Below are positions 27,226-34,407 of a DNA stretch of 64,000 nt, piece by piece (positions within the stretch are counted from its first letter, which is position 1; each line of letters starts with the position of its first letter). The stretch is taken from positions 310,001-374,000 of the forward strand of contig CAVTFN010000005.1 in the NCBI GenBank assembly GCA_963734065.1, read 5' to 3'. The DNA comes from DATBLE01 sp963734065 (GTDB lineage: Bacteria > Actinomycetota > Thermoleophilia > Gaiellales > Gaiellaceae). Under the pieces are notes generated by a model. It saw only the letters and a list, made by a program, of their open reading frames with translations. It had not been told where the DNA came from and did no database searches. The position numbers were made by a program, and so were the translations under genes.

Positions 27226-27999
27226 TTACCGCGGTAAGAACCGGACCCTCGCGCGACGCACACCCCTGATGGAGCGAGGCCCCGAATGGAGGAGGTATCG
27301 GATGCGTACGAGTACGGTGGCGCTCGCCGCCGCTGCGGTTCTGGTCGTCTCGGGTCTGGCGGCGAGCACGGCGGGAGCCGGCCCGCAGGCGGAACCGTCG
27401 ACGGCGAAGGTGGTCGCCCTCCACGAGGCGATGGACAGGCTGTGGACCGACCACGTCACCTGGACGCGGCTGGTGATCTGCCACGCCGGCGGCCCGAGGC
27501 CGGCGGCTGCGAGCGCCCTGCGCAGCCGGCCGCGCGCATCGTGCAGTATCTTGTAGAGCGCTCCGCGCTTCGTTCCGAGCCGTTCGGCGAGCACATCGAC
27601 CGGCACCTCGTTCAGCGCCAGCGCCAGCGCCACGAACACGCTGCGTTGATGCGGCGTGAGCACCTCGTCCGCGGCGCTCTTCAGCGCAGCCAGCAGCTCC
27701 GCCTGCTCGGTCGCGACGTCGGGCCCGGCCTCGTGTCCGAGCGCCTCCCAGCCTTCGGCCTCGACCGGAACCTCCCGCCTCAGCCAGCTCCGTCTGCGAA
27801 CGGCAGCGCATGCCTCGTAGAAGGCGAACTTCCACGCCCAGGTCGTGAAGCGGCTTTCGCCGCGGTAGTCGTCCAGGCGTTCGAGGACGGCGACGAGCGC
27901 GTCGTCGGCCGCCTGCGTCGCGAGGTCGTCGAAGCGCTCGCGCCCGACCTCCCACGACCTGCGTGAAAGTGCGAACCGAGCCGCCCCGAGCAGGAGCAC
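27226..27999 (-). pseudogene. ECF-type sigma factor gene, eroded at both ends
   Basis: Residues 1-160 match an ECF sigma factor: region 2 'DDALVAVLERLDDYRGESRFTTWAWKFAFYEA' and region 4 'LTPHQRSVFVALALALNEVPVDVLAERLGTKRGALYKILHDARGRL'. The family's usual N-terminal segment is missing: the codons before the GTG at 27999 still read 'RAHDLHV', which continues the family motif 'HDLHxLLLRAARF', but run into the stop of the upstream gene without a start. After about codon 173 (near 27480) the frame leaves sigma homology and becomes the antisense of the neighbouring secreted-protein gene. Both ends look cut. Probably a nonfunctional remnant, or an assembly junction. Confidence 0.65.
27302..27556 (+). 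pseudogene. Truncated secreted-protein gene (5' fragment)
   Basis: Starts at ATG 27302 with GGAGG 8 nt upstream and encodes a clean signal peptide (MRTSTVALAAAAVLVVSGLAAST) followed by 'VVALHEAMDRLWTDHVTWTRLVI'. That segment resembles the N-terminus of a small secreted actinobacterial family about 200 residues long (recollection, unverified). After codon 59 (near 27478) the frame switches to the antisense of the sigma-factor gene and stops at 84 residues. The true C-terminal two thirds are absent. Confidence 0.6.
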
Positions 28000-28011
28000 G
28001 TGCAGATCATG

Positions 28012-28032
28012 GGCTCTCTGGGTTAGAGAGCC
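28012..28032 (-). terminator. Hairpin after the EamA transporter gene
   Basis: Perfect 8-bp stem GGCTCTCT / AGAGAGCC with a 5-nt loop, about 22 nt beyond the transporter stop codon and immediately upstream of the eroded sigma gene. No U-tract. Confidence 0.45.
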
Positions 28033-28053
28033 GGCCCGCCCGGTTCTTACCGC

Positions 28054-29016
28054 TCAGGCGGCCTCGAGCAGCTCGCCTGACGGCTCGGGCTCGGCTTCGG
28101 CCTCGGGAGCCGGGCGCGGCCGTGTGAGGAGATTGTTCGCGACCAGCGCCCCGACCGTGATCAGCGCGCCGACGAGCTCGAGCAGGGTCGGCCGATAGCC
28201 GCGGATCGTCTCGATCGTGAAGGTCGAGATCGGGATCAGGTTCCCGAACAGCGAGGTCGTCTGCGGGCCGAGGCGGTCGACCGCTGCGTTCCAGCACAGC
28301 ACGGCGATCACCGCTCCCGGCAGCGCGAGGTAGGCGAGCTCGGGCGTGATGGCGGCCCAGTCGCCGCCACTCGGCGCCGAGAGCCACCCGGCCGCCGTCC
28401 CGACCAGCGTGGCCGCGAGGATCGCCGGCCAGCCGAGCGCCGCGGTCAGCGCCGTGTAGCGGAGCGGGGACAGGTCGCGGTGGTCGGCCGCGCCGATCGT
28501 GTAGAGGACGAAGCTGAGCACGCCGCCGAGCACCAGCAGATCGCCGGCTCCCAGCGAGCCGTGCCACAGGGTGCTGGGATGACCGCCGCTGATCACCAGC
28601 GAGACGCCGACGAGGGCGACCAGCAGGCAGACGAAGGTCGCCCGGGACGGCCGGACGCGGTTGCGGGCCCAGAGCACGAGAGCGGTGAGCAGCGGCGCGA
28701 GCGCGACGATCAACGACGCGCTCTCCGGCCGGGCGTGCTCGAGCCCGGTGTAGGCGAGCAGGTTGAAGCCGGCGAAGCCCAGCGTTCCGAGCGCCGCCAG
28801 CTGCCACAGCCGGCCGGCCGGGAGGAGCGCGCGGCCGCCTTCGACGACGGCCAGCAACACGAGCAGCAGCACGCCTGCCACCGCGTAGCGAGCGGTCGTC
28901 AGCCAGAAGGAGTCGACCCGCGCGAGCGCCGACTTCCCGACCACGAACTGCCCGCCCCAGACGACGCCGGTGAACGTCGCGCACAGCACCCCGACCGTGG
29001 ACGGACTCGCCTTCAT
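28054..29016 (-). CDS. EamA/DMT-family transporter
   Basis: 320 residues with ten predicted transmembrane helices in two five-helix EamA repeats. The first contains 'FTGVVWGGQFVVGKSAL' and the second 'GAVIAVLCWNAAVDRLGPQTTSLFGNLIPI', the usual positions of the family motifs; a Glu/Pro-rich tail closes the protein. Likely exporter of amino acids or small metabolites; no substrate evidence. It lies directly downstream of rnpB but past that RNA's terminator, and upstream of the eroded sigma gene. The ribosome binding site is weak. Confidence 0.88.
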   Translation of the reverse strand: MKASPSTVGVLCATFTGVVWGGQFVVGKSALARVDSFWLTTARYAVAGVLLLVLLAVVEGGRALLPAGRLWQLAALGTLGFAGFNLLAYTGLEHARPESASLIVALAPLLTALVLWARNRVRPSRATFVCLLVALVGVSLVISGGHPSTLWHGSLGAGDLLVLGGVLSFVLYTIGAADHRDLSPLRYTALTAALGWPAILAATLVGTAAGWLSAPSGGDWAAITPELAYLALPGAVIAVLCWNAAVDRLGPQTTSLFGNLIPISTFTIETIRGYRPTLLELVGALITVGALVANNLLTRPRPAPEAEAEPEPSGELLEAA

Positions 29017-29070
29017 GTGAGGTAAAACGCTGGCCGCCCGCCGAGTATTCGGACGAGGTCCCGGGCATAG

Positions 29071-29096
29071 AAAAAGCCCTGTCGCCAGGGCTTTTT
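29071..29096 (-). terminator. Rho-independent terminator of rnpB
   Basis: An A5-GCCCTG stem pairs with CAGGGC-T5 around a 4-nt loop, giving a classic hairpin plus U-tract on the minus strand 6 nt after the 3' end of the RNase P RNA. Symmetric, so it may also work on the plus strand. Confidence 0.9.
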
Positions 29097-29101
29097 CCGT
29101 A

Positions 29102-29449
29102 GCAGGCCTGTAAGCCGGATTCTGTCGTGGGTGGCCATCTCTCTAGGCCGGCGCTTGCGCGACGGCTCGAGCGGTGTACCCGGTTCCTCGGCGGGCAGCG
29201 TCGTCGGAACCTGCTTCACCTTGCACCGGACGGGGTTTGGCGAGCCGCCGTGTCACCACGACGCTGGTGGGCTCTTACCCCACCTTTTCACCCTTACCGC
29301 CGGCGTCTCCGGAGAGGTGTTCGCCGGAGGCGGTCTCCTTTCTGTGCCACTTTCCGTCGGCTTTCGCCGCCTGGGGTTTCCCCAGCGTCCTGCCCTGCGG
29401 TGTCCGGACTTTCCTCGGCGCCCGAAGGCGTCGCGGTCACCCGGCCTGC
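29102..29449 (-). ncRNA. rnpB: RNase P RNA (type A)
   Basis: Catalytic RNA of ribonuclease P, which matures tRNA 5' ends. On the minus strand, the universally conserved 'GAGGAAAGTCCGGAC' core lies near 29412-29426, 'AAGGGTGAAAAGGTGGGGTAAGAG' type conserved elements near 29277-29300 (split across P-regions), and the 3' signature 'ACAGAATCCGGCTTACAG' near 29107-29124. P1 is closed by GCAGGCC (29449-29443) pairing with GGCCTGC (29108-29102), which sets the ends. About 348 nt is normal for bacterial type A. A TACGAT -10-like box lies at 29461-29456. Confidence 0.95.
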
Positions 29450-29482
29450 ACTCACATCGTAGCGACCCGGTACCGTTCGGCC

Positions 29483-29812
29483 ATGGATCCGGATCGGGCC
29501 CGCGAGCTCCTCGCCACCGAGCGCAGCCGCATCGAGCGCGCGCTGGCCGGACGGGCGCACGCCGACACGGGCGAGGAGGCCGACGACCTCGATCCGAGCA
29601 ACCTCGCCGCCGAGCTCGCCCAGGAAGAGCTCGACGAGGGCCTGGCCACCGACCTGCGCGACGAGCTCGCGGCCGTCGAGCGGGCCGAGGCACGGCTCGC
29701 CGCCGGGACGTACGGGCTCTCGGTCGAGAGCGGCAAGCCGATTCCGGACGAGCGTCTCGAAGCCCTGCCGACCGCCGAGCGCACGGTCGAAGAGGAAGCC
29801 GCCGGCCGCTAA
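29483..29812 (+). CDS. DksA/TraR-family protein lacking the zinc-finger cysteines
   Basis: 109 residues. A helical coiled-coil N-terminus ('RELLATERSRIERALAGR', 'LATDLRDELAAVERAEARLAAGTYG') leads to the DksA C-terminal motif, 'GTYGLSVESGKPIPDERLEALPTAERTVEEE'. In canonical C4 members this reads GTYGxCxxCGxxI...C..C; here all four cysteines are replaced. DksA proteins bind RNA polymerase's secondary channel and modulate initiation with ppGpp; Cys-less variants can be functional (Pseudomonas DksA2-type, established for that family). The ATG at 29483 is just upstream of rnpB's divergent promoter. The 3' end overlaps the truncated Dyp gene by 4 nt. Confidence 0.82.
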   Translation: MDPDRARELLATERSRIERALAGRAHADTGEEADDLDPSNLAAELAQEELDEGLATDLRDELAAVERAEARLAAGTYGLSVESGKPIPDERLEALPTAERTVEEEAAGR

Positions 29813-30057
29813 CCGCCGCGCAGGCGTTCCGCCGACGGCACGAGCCCCGCGGGAGCAGCGTCCGGGACGGCCTCGCGCCAGAGCTCCGGCCTGAAACCGG
29901 CGACCAGGTTGACGCCGCCCATCGTCGTTCGCGGCTCGCGCAGGGAGGAGATCGTGTCGACGAGGTCGCCTCCCCGCCGGCCCGGGACGAGGTCGAGCTC
30001 GAGGTAGGCGTGCGAGGCGGTGCCGAGCGCGAAGATCCCGCTCTGGGGTCCGTTCAC
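29809..30057 (-). pseudogene. Dyp-type peroxidase, N-terminal fragment
   Basis: 82 residues resembling only the first quarter of a dye-decolorizing peroxidase: 'NGPQSGIFALGTASHAYLELDL' and 'TTMGGVNLVAGFRPELWREAVPDAAPAGL'. Full enzymes are about 300 residues and continue with the haem domain (GXXDG motif, proximal His), all absent here. The fragment ends in a stop that overlaps the convergent DksA-like gene by 4 nt. It is therefore a truncated gene, unless the rest lies elsewhere. Start is GTG at 30057. Confidence 0.7.
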
Positions 30058-30120
30058 GGTCGGGATGATCGCCGACGGGCCGGGATCCCGCCAGGACGCC
30101 CGGGATCGGCGAGTGGCGAT

Positions 30121-30315
30121 TTACAGGGCGGGCGCGTCCATCAGACGCTCGGCCGCCACGACCTCGGCCTGGAGCTCCAGCCCACATTGCGGGCAACCGA
30201 TCCCGTCGGCGCGGTGCAGCAGGAACTCGCCGCAGACGAGGCACTCCAGGCTGGCGCGGCGGAGGATCGCGATCAGCTCCTGGTCGAGCGTGCGGTGGAG
30301 GCCGAGCACGGTCAC
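30121..30315 (-). CDS. Small zinc-ribbon protein
   Basis: 64 residues with two CxxC pairs ('LECLVCGEFLLH' and 'GIGCPQCGLELQ') spaced 16 residues apart, forming a zinc ribbon; flanked by short helices. GTG start at 30315 overlaps the lexA stop by 4 nt, so it is translated from the lexA transcript and would be SOS-inducible by position. Function unknown; perhaps a nucleic-acid or protein-binding accessory. Confidence 0.7.
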   Translation of the reverse strand: MTVLGLHRTLDQELIAILRRASLECLVCGEFLLHRADGIGCPQCGLELQAEVVAAERLMDAPAL

Positions 30316-30983
30316 AGCGAGCGGAACACCCCCGTCACCCTGCCGAGGATCTGGACGTGCTCGGCGTAGATCGGCTCGTAGGCCTCGTTCTCGGGCTGGA
30401 GGCGGACGCGGCCGGGTTTGGAGCCAGACGGCCCGTCCCGGAAGAAGCGCTTCACCGTCGCCTCGTCGGCCGACTCGTCGTCGCCGGCGAGCGCGACGAC
30501 GATCTCCCCGTCGCGGGCGTCCTGCTGCCGGCGGACGACGACGTAGTCGCCCTCGAGGATGCCGGCGTCCTGCATCGAGTCGCCGCGCACGCGGAGAAGG
30601 AACTCCTCCCCGCCACGGGCGAGCGGTTCGGGCACCGACAGATATGCGTCGACGTTCTGCTCGGCGAGCAGCGGCCCGCCGGCGGCGATCTGGCCCAGGA
30701 GCGGCAGCGCGTGCATCGGCCCGCCTTCGGCCTCGACGCTCTCCGCCTTGACCCGGCCGGTGAGCTCGAGCGCCCGCGGCTTCGTGGGGTCACGCCTGAT
30801 CAGCCCTGCCCGTTCGAGATTCGCGAGGTGGGCGTGAACCGTCGAGGGCGACGCAAGCCCGACGTGCTCGCCGATCTCGCGAACCGTCGGCGGGTAGCCG
30901 TGGTCGTCGACGTACGCGACGAGGAACTCCCAGATCTCCTGCTGGCGTTTGGTGAGCAATGCACTTCCGTCGGAAGCGAACAT
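30312..30983 (-). CDS. lexA: LexA repressor, SOS regulator
   Basis: 223-residue repressor. An N-terminal winged helix ('LTKRQQEIWEFLVAYVDDHGYPPTVREIGEHVGLASPSTVHAHL') binds the SOS box. The C-terminal S24 protease domain has the cleavage site Ala-Gly in 'LLGQIAAGGPLL', the catalytic Ser in 'RVRGDSMQDAGI' and the catalytic Lys in 'ADEATVKRFFRD'. I set the start at ATG 30983, although an in-frame TTG at 31019 exists: that TTG is itself the -35 element, and the ATG lies where transcription should begin. Operon with the zinc-ribbon gene. Autoregulated through the overlapping SOS box. Confidence 0.95.
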   Translation of the reverse strand: MFASDGSALLTKRQQEIWEFLVAYVDDHGYPPTVREIGEHVGLASPSTVHAHLANLERAGLIRRDPTKPRALELTGRVKAESVEAEGGPMHALPLLGQIAAGGPLLAEQNVDAYLSVPEPLARGGEEFLLRVRGDSMQDAGILEGDYVVVRRQQDARDGEIVVALAGDDESADEATVKRFFRDGPSGSKPGRVRLQPENEAYEPIYAEHVQILGRVTGVFRSL

Positions 30984-31019
30984 GCGTTCGAGAGTAGCTA
31001 CGCCGCCGGACGGCGTCAA
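30977..31019 (-). promoter_or_regulatory. lexA promoter with SOS box overlapping the start codon
   Basis: Minus strand: -35 TTGACG (31019-31014), 17-bp spacer, -10 TACTCT (30996-30991), then the perfect Gram-positive SOS box CGAACGCATGTTCG (30990-30977). The initiation ATG (30983-30981) is inside the box, and its A is 8 nt past the -10, the expected transcription start. The mRNA is therefore predicted to be leaderless and LexA binding would block initiation directly. Confidence 0.85.
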
Positions 31020-31022
31020 GGC

Positions 31023-31355
31023 TCAGCGTTCGGTGATCTGGACGCCGTGCTCCCGCAGGACGGCAACGACCTGCTCCGGCTCGTCGGGAGTGATCACCGG
31101 CTGCGTCCGCTGCCCGAGGTCGAGCAGGAGACCGACCTGCTGGTGCGGCCGGTGCCAGTCGAGGTTGAACCAGTGATGGAGGCTCAGATCACCGCTCCCC
31201 CAGATCCGCCACTTGCCGCGCATCCCGCTGAGCGGGAACTCCTCGGCGCTTCGGATCTCCTCGTACCGGACATGCTTCGGCCGGAGCAGGGCGTCGTACT
31301 TCCGGATCGTCAGCCCTTGGTCCGTGCACGCGATCCGGCCGTCGTCGTATTCCAC
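31023..31355 (-). CDS. Hypothetical PH-like domain protein
   Basis: 110 residues, soluble, alternating beta-strand-like segments ('GRIACTDQGLTIRKY', 'KHVRYEEIRSAEEFPL', 'GKWRIWGSGDLSLHHWFNLDWHR') followed by a C-terminal helix ('EPEQVVAVLREHGV'), a layout like bacterial PH domains. No catalytic motif. Its stop is 3 bp from the lexA -35 element. Function unknown. Confidence 0.7.
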   Translation of the reverse strand: MEYDDGRIACTDQGLTIRKYDALLRPKHVRYEEIRSAEEFPLSGMRGKWRIWGSGDLSLHHWFNLDWHRPHQQVGLLLDLGQRTQPVITPDEPEQVVAVLREHGVQITER

Positions 31356-31455
31356 CCGGTCAGGGTAGAGGCGTGCGCGACCGCACCGTCGGCTGGTGCA
31401 TGACCCGCTCGAGCGGCCGCGGCGACTGCGCGAGCGGGGCTACACTATCCGCCGC

Positions 31456-31540
<85 letters not shown>

Positions 31541-31553
31541 TTGTCGAAAACGG

Positions 31554-31577
31554 ACGCGGCCCTTTGGGCCGCGTTTT
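31554..31577 (+). terminator. Terminator after tRNA-Leu
   Basis: Perfect 9-bp stem ACGCGGCCC / GGGCCGCGT with a TTT loop followed by TTT, 13 nt past the tRNA 3' end. Confidence 0.8.
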
Positions 31578-31609
31578 CGTGGCGGGGCGGCGCAGGTAGG
31601 TTGCATGCC

Positions 31610-33046
31610 GTGCGTGCGGCATGTGCAGCGGCGGTCGACGCGGCGCTCGGCGCCGGCGCGACCTATGCGGACGCGCGGGCTATCCTGCGCCGCTCCCAGT
31701 CCGTGGGGACGCGAAACGGCCGCGTGGTCACGCTCACCGACGGCGAGTCCGAGGGGATCGGCGTCCGCGTGCTCGTCGGCGGCTCGTGGGGCTTCGCGTG
31801 CGACCGGCGACTCGACGAGACGGGAGCGCGAGAGGCGGCGCTCCGCGCGTGCGCCTTCGCCGCCGCGGCCGGAGGGAACGGTGGACGGGCGCTCGCCCCG
31901 CTGGAGGCCGGCTCCGGCAGCTTCCGGCCGCCGGTCGAGATCGACCCGTTCGCGGTGCCGCTGGAGGACAAGGTCGCGCTCTGCCTGCGCGCCGAGGAGG
32001 CGATGCGCCGTCCGGAGATCAAGGTCGCGCAGGCCTCGGTCCGGGCCCTGCGGGAGCGAAAGCTGTTCCTCTCGTCCGACGGAGCGGAGATCGAGCAGGA
32101 GCTGGTCGAGTCGGGCGGAGGCATCGACGCGACCGCGGTCGGCGACGACGGGATCGTCCAGCAGCGCAGCTACCCCAGCGCCCACGTCGGCTCGAGCGCG
32201 CAGGCCGGGTGGGAGTACGTCGAGGGCCTCGGCCTCGAGCGCGAGGCACCGCGCGTGGCCGAGCAGGCGGCGCAGCTGCTGCGCGCCGACGAGTGCCCGG
32301 CGGGCGTGGCGACCGTGGTGATCGACCACGAGCAGATGCAGCTCCAGGTGCACGAGTCGGTCGGCCACCCCACCGAGCTCGACCGGGTCTACGGCACCGA
32401 GGCGGCTTACGCGGGCACCAGCTTCCTCCACCCCACGGACCTGGGAACGCTGCGGTACGGGTCGGAGCACATGAACATCACCGCGGACCCGACCACGCCG
32501 GGCGGGCTCGGAACCTTCGGCTTCGACGACGAGGGGGTGCCGGCCGCTCGGACGCCGATCGTCTCCGAAGGCGTGCTCTCCGGCTTCCTCACCTCACGCG
32601 AGACCGCGGCGAAGATCGGCCACGGTGACGGCGGCTCGATGCGCGCCGACGGCTGGAAGCGGATGCCGCTCGTCCGGATGACGAACCTCCACCTGGAGCC
32701 GGGCTCGGGGACGGTCGACGAGCTGATCTCCGAGGTTCCCGAGGGCCTGTACCTCGAGACGAACCGCAGCTGGTCGATCGACGACAAGCGGCTCAACTTC
32801 CAGTTCGGCACGCAGATGGCGTGGGAGATCAAGCGCGGCCGAATCGGGCGGCTGCTGCGCGACGCGACCTACACCGGCGTCACGCCGCGATTCTGGGGCT
32901 CGCTGGATCGGGTCGCCGGCCCCGAGGCGTGGGTGATGTACGGCCTGACCAACTGCGGCAAGGGACAGCCCGGCCAGGGGGCGCACGTCTCGCATGGTGC
33001 GTCGGCCGCCAGGTTCCGCGACGTCCAGGTCGGCGTGAAGTCATGA
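31610..33046 (+). CDS. tldD: TldD-family metalloprotease subunit
   Basis: 478 residues. TldD is the zinc-bearing half of the TldD-TldE protease that trims peptides (microcin/CcdA in E. coli). The HExxxH motif is 'HESVGHPTELDRV' near residue 243; 'GEGTFGFDDEG'-like 'GLGTFGFDDEGVPA' and the C-terminal 'YGLTNCGKGQPGQGAHVSHGA' with the third-ligand Cys/Gly-rich segment are typical. The start is taken as GTG 31610, 9 nt after AGGTAGG; upstream codons run back into the tRNA terminator. It overlaps tldE by 4 nt. No RiPP precursor is seen nearby. Confidence 0.92.
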   Translation: MRAACAAAVDAALGAGATYADARAILRRSQSVGTRNGRVVTLTDGESEGIGVRVLVGGSWGFACDRRLDETGAREAALRACAFAAAAGGNGGRALAPLEAGSGSFRPPVEIDPFAVPLEDKVALCLRAEEAMRRPEIKVAQASVRALRERKLFLSSDGAEIEQELVESGGGIDATAVGDDGIVQQRSYPSAHVGSSAQAGWEYVEGLGLEREAPRVAEQAAQLLRADECPAGVATVVIDHEQMQLQVHESVGHPTELDRVYGTEAAYAGTSFLHPTDLGTLRYGSEHMNITADPTTPGGLGTFGFDDEGVPAARTPIVSEGVLSGFLTSRETAAKIGHGDGGSMRADGWKRMPLVRMTNLHLEPGSGTVDELISEVPEGLYLETNRSWSIDDKRLNFQFGTQMAWEIKRGRIGRLLRDATYTGVTPRFWGSLDRVAGPEAWVMYGLTNCGKGQPGQGAHVSHGASAARFRDVQVGVKS

Positions 33047-34401
33047 CGGACGCCCTCGAGCTCGCCGAGCGCGCACTCGCGCTCGTCGACGGCGATGCGG
33101 CCGAAGCCGTCGTGATGGCCGAGCGCTCCGGCTTCGCCCGTTACGCGGCGGGCGAGGTGCACCAGCCGACGCTGATCGACGACACGGTCGTCCAGCTGCG
33201 GGTGATCCGCGACGGATGCTCCGGTTCCGCGACCACGAACCGCATCGACGACGAAGGGCTTACGGACCTCGCCGGGCGCGCCGTGGCGGCCGCCACGAGC
33301 GCCGATCCCGATCCCGAGCTCGCCCCGCTCGCACCGCCGGCGGAGCTGGCGAAGGTCGAGGGCTACGACGAGGCGACCGCCGCGCTCGGAGCCGACGACC
33401 AGGCGCGGCTGGCCGAGGCGGCGATCGCCGCGTCGGACGGGCTCGGGCTGTACGGCTTCTTCACCAGCGGCGTCTGCGAGCTGGCGATCGCGTCGAGCAC
33501 GGGGCTCCGCGCCCACGAGCGCACGACCGACGCCACCTGCCTCGCCCTGGCCGCCGTCGACGGAGCGTCCGGCTACGCGGAGCGGACCTCCTGGCGCGCG
33601 GGAGAGATCGACCCCGCTGCGGTCGCACGCGAGGCCGCGGCGAAGGCAGAGCGCACGCGCGGCGCGGTCGACGCTCCGCCTGCTCGCTACCGCGCCGTCC
33701 TCGAGCCGTACGCGATCGCGGAGCTCCTCTACTACAGCGCCTTCGACATGTTCAACGGCCAGGCGCTGCTCGAGGAGCGCAGCTGGTTCGCGGGACGGAT
33801 CGGCGAGCGCGGGTTCGACCCGAAGGTGACACTCGTCGACGACGCGCTCGACCCGCGGGGACTCCCGCGCACCTTCGACTTCGAGGGAACGCCGAAGCAG
33901 CGCGTCATGCTGGTCGAGGAGGGCGTGATCCGCGACACTGTGTGGGACAGGGAGAACGCCGGCCGGGCGGGGCGCACCTCGACGGGCCATGCCCTGCCGC
34001 TCGCCGCCCGGGCCGAGGGGGCGGTCGCGACCGCAGTCGTCATGTCTCCAGGCGAGGCCGAGTCGACCGACGAGCTCGCGGAGCTGGTCGGCGACGGCAT
34101 CTACGTCACGCGGCTCCACTATCTCGGCGTCGTCAACCCGCGCGAGGGCGTGATCACGGGGATGACGAAGGACGGCACCTTCCGGATCCGCGACGGCAAG
34201 GTCGCAGAGCCGCTCGTCAACCTCCGCTTCACGGTCTCGATGCCCGAGCTGCTCGGCGACGTGCCCGGCTTGACCCGCGAGACGCTGCTCGTCAGCCAGA
34301 GCGACTTCTACGACGAGCGGTGGGCGTACGGCTACCGTGTCCCGGGAATGGCTACCGCCTGCTTCAACGTCACCGGGTCCGGCTCAGGCCCCGGTCTCTG
34401 A
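33043..34401 (+). CDS. TldE/PmbA-family protease partner subunit
   Basis: 452 residues, homologous to TldD in fold but without HExxxH, as expected for the non-catalytic TldE/PmbA half that completes the substrate tunnel. Signature pieces: 'ERSGFARYAAGEVHQPTLIDDTVVQLRV', 'ATCLALAAVDGASGYAERTS', and the C-terminal 'YVTRLHYLGVVNPREGVITGMTKDGTFRI'. The ATG lies in the tldD stop (ATGA), so the pair is coupled and probably made in equal amounts. Confidence 0.9.
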   Translation: MTDALELAERALALVDGDAAEAVVMAERSGFARYAAGEVHQPTLIDDTVVQLRVIRDGCSGSATTNRIDDEGLTDLAGRAVAAATSADPDPELAPLAPPAELAKVEGYDEATAALGADDQARLAEAAIAASDGLGLYGFFTSGVCELAIASSTGLRAHERTTDATCLALAAVDGASGYAERTSWRAGEIDPAAVAREAAAKAERTRGAVDAPPARYRAVLEPYAIAELLYYSAFDMFNGQALLEERSWFAGRIGERGFDPKVTLVDDALDPRGLPRTFDFEGTPKQRVMLVEEGVIRDTVWDRENAGRAGRTSTGHALPLAARAEGAVATAVVMSPGEAESTDELAELVGDGIYVTRLHYLGVVNPREGVITGMTKDGTFRIRDGKVAEPLVNLRFTVSMPELLGDVPGLTRETLLVSQSDFYDERWAYGYRVPGMATACFNVTGSGSGPGL

Positions 34402-34407
34402 GCCCGC

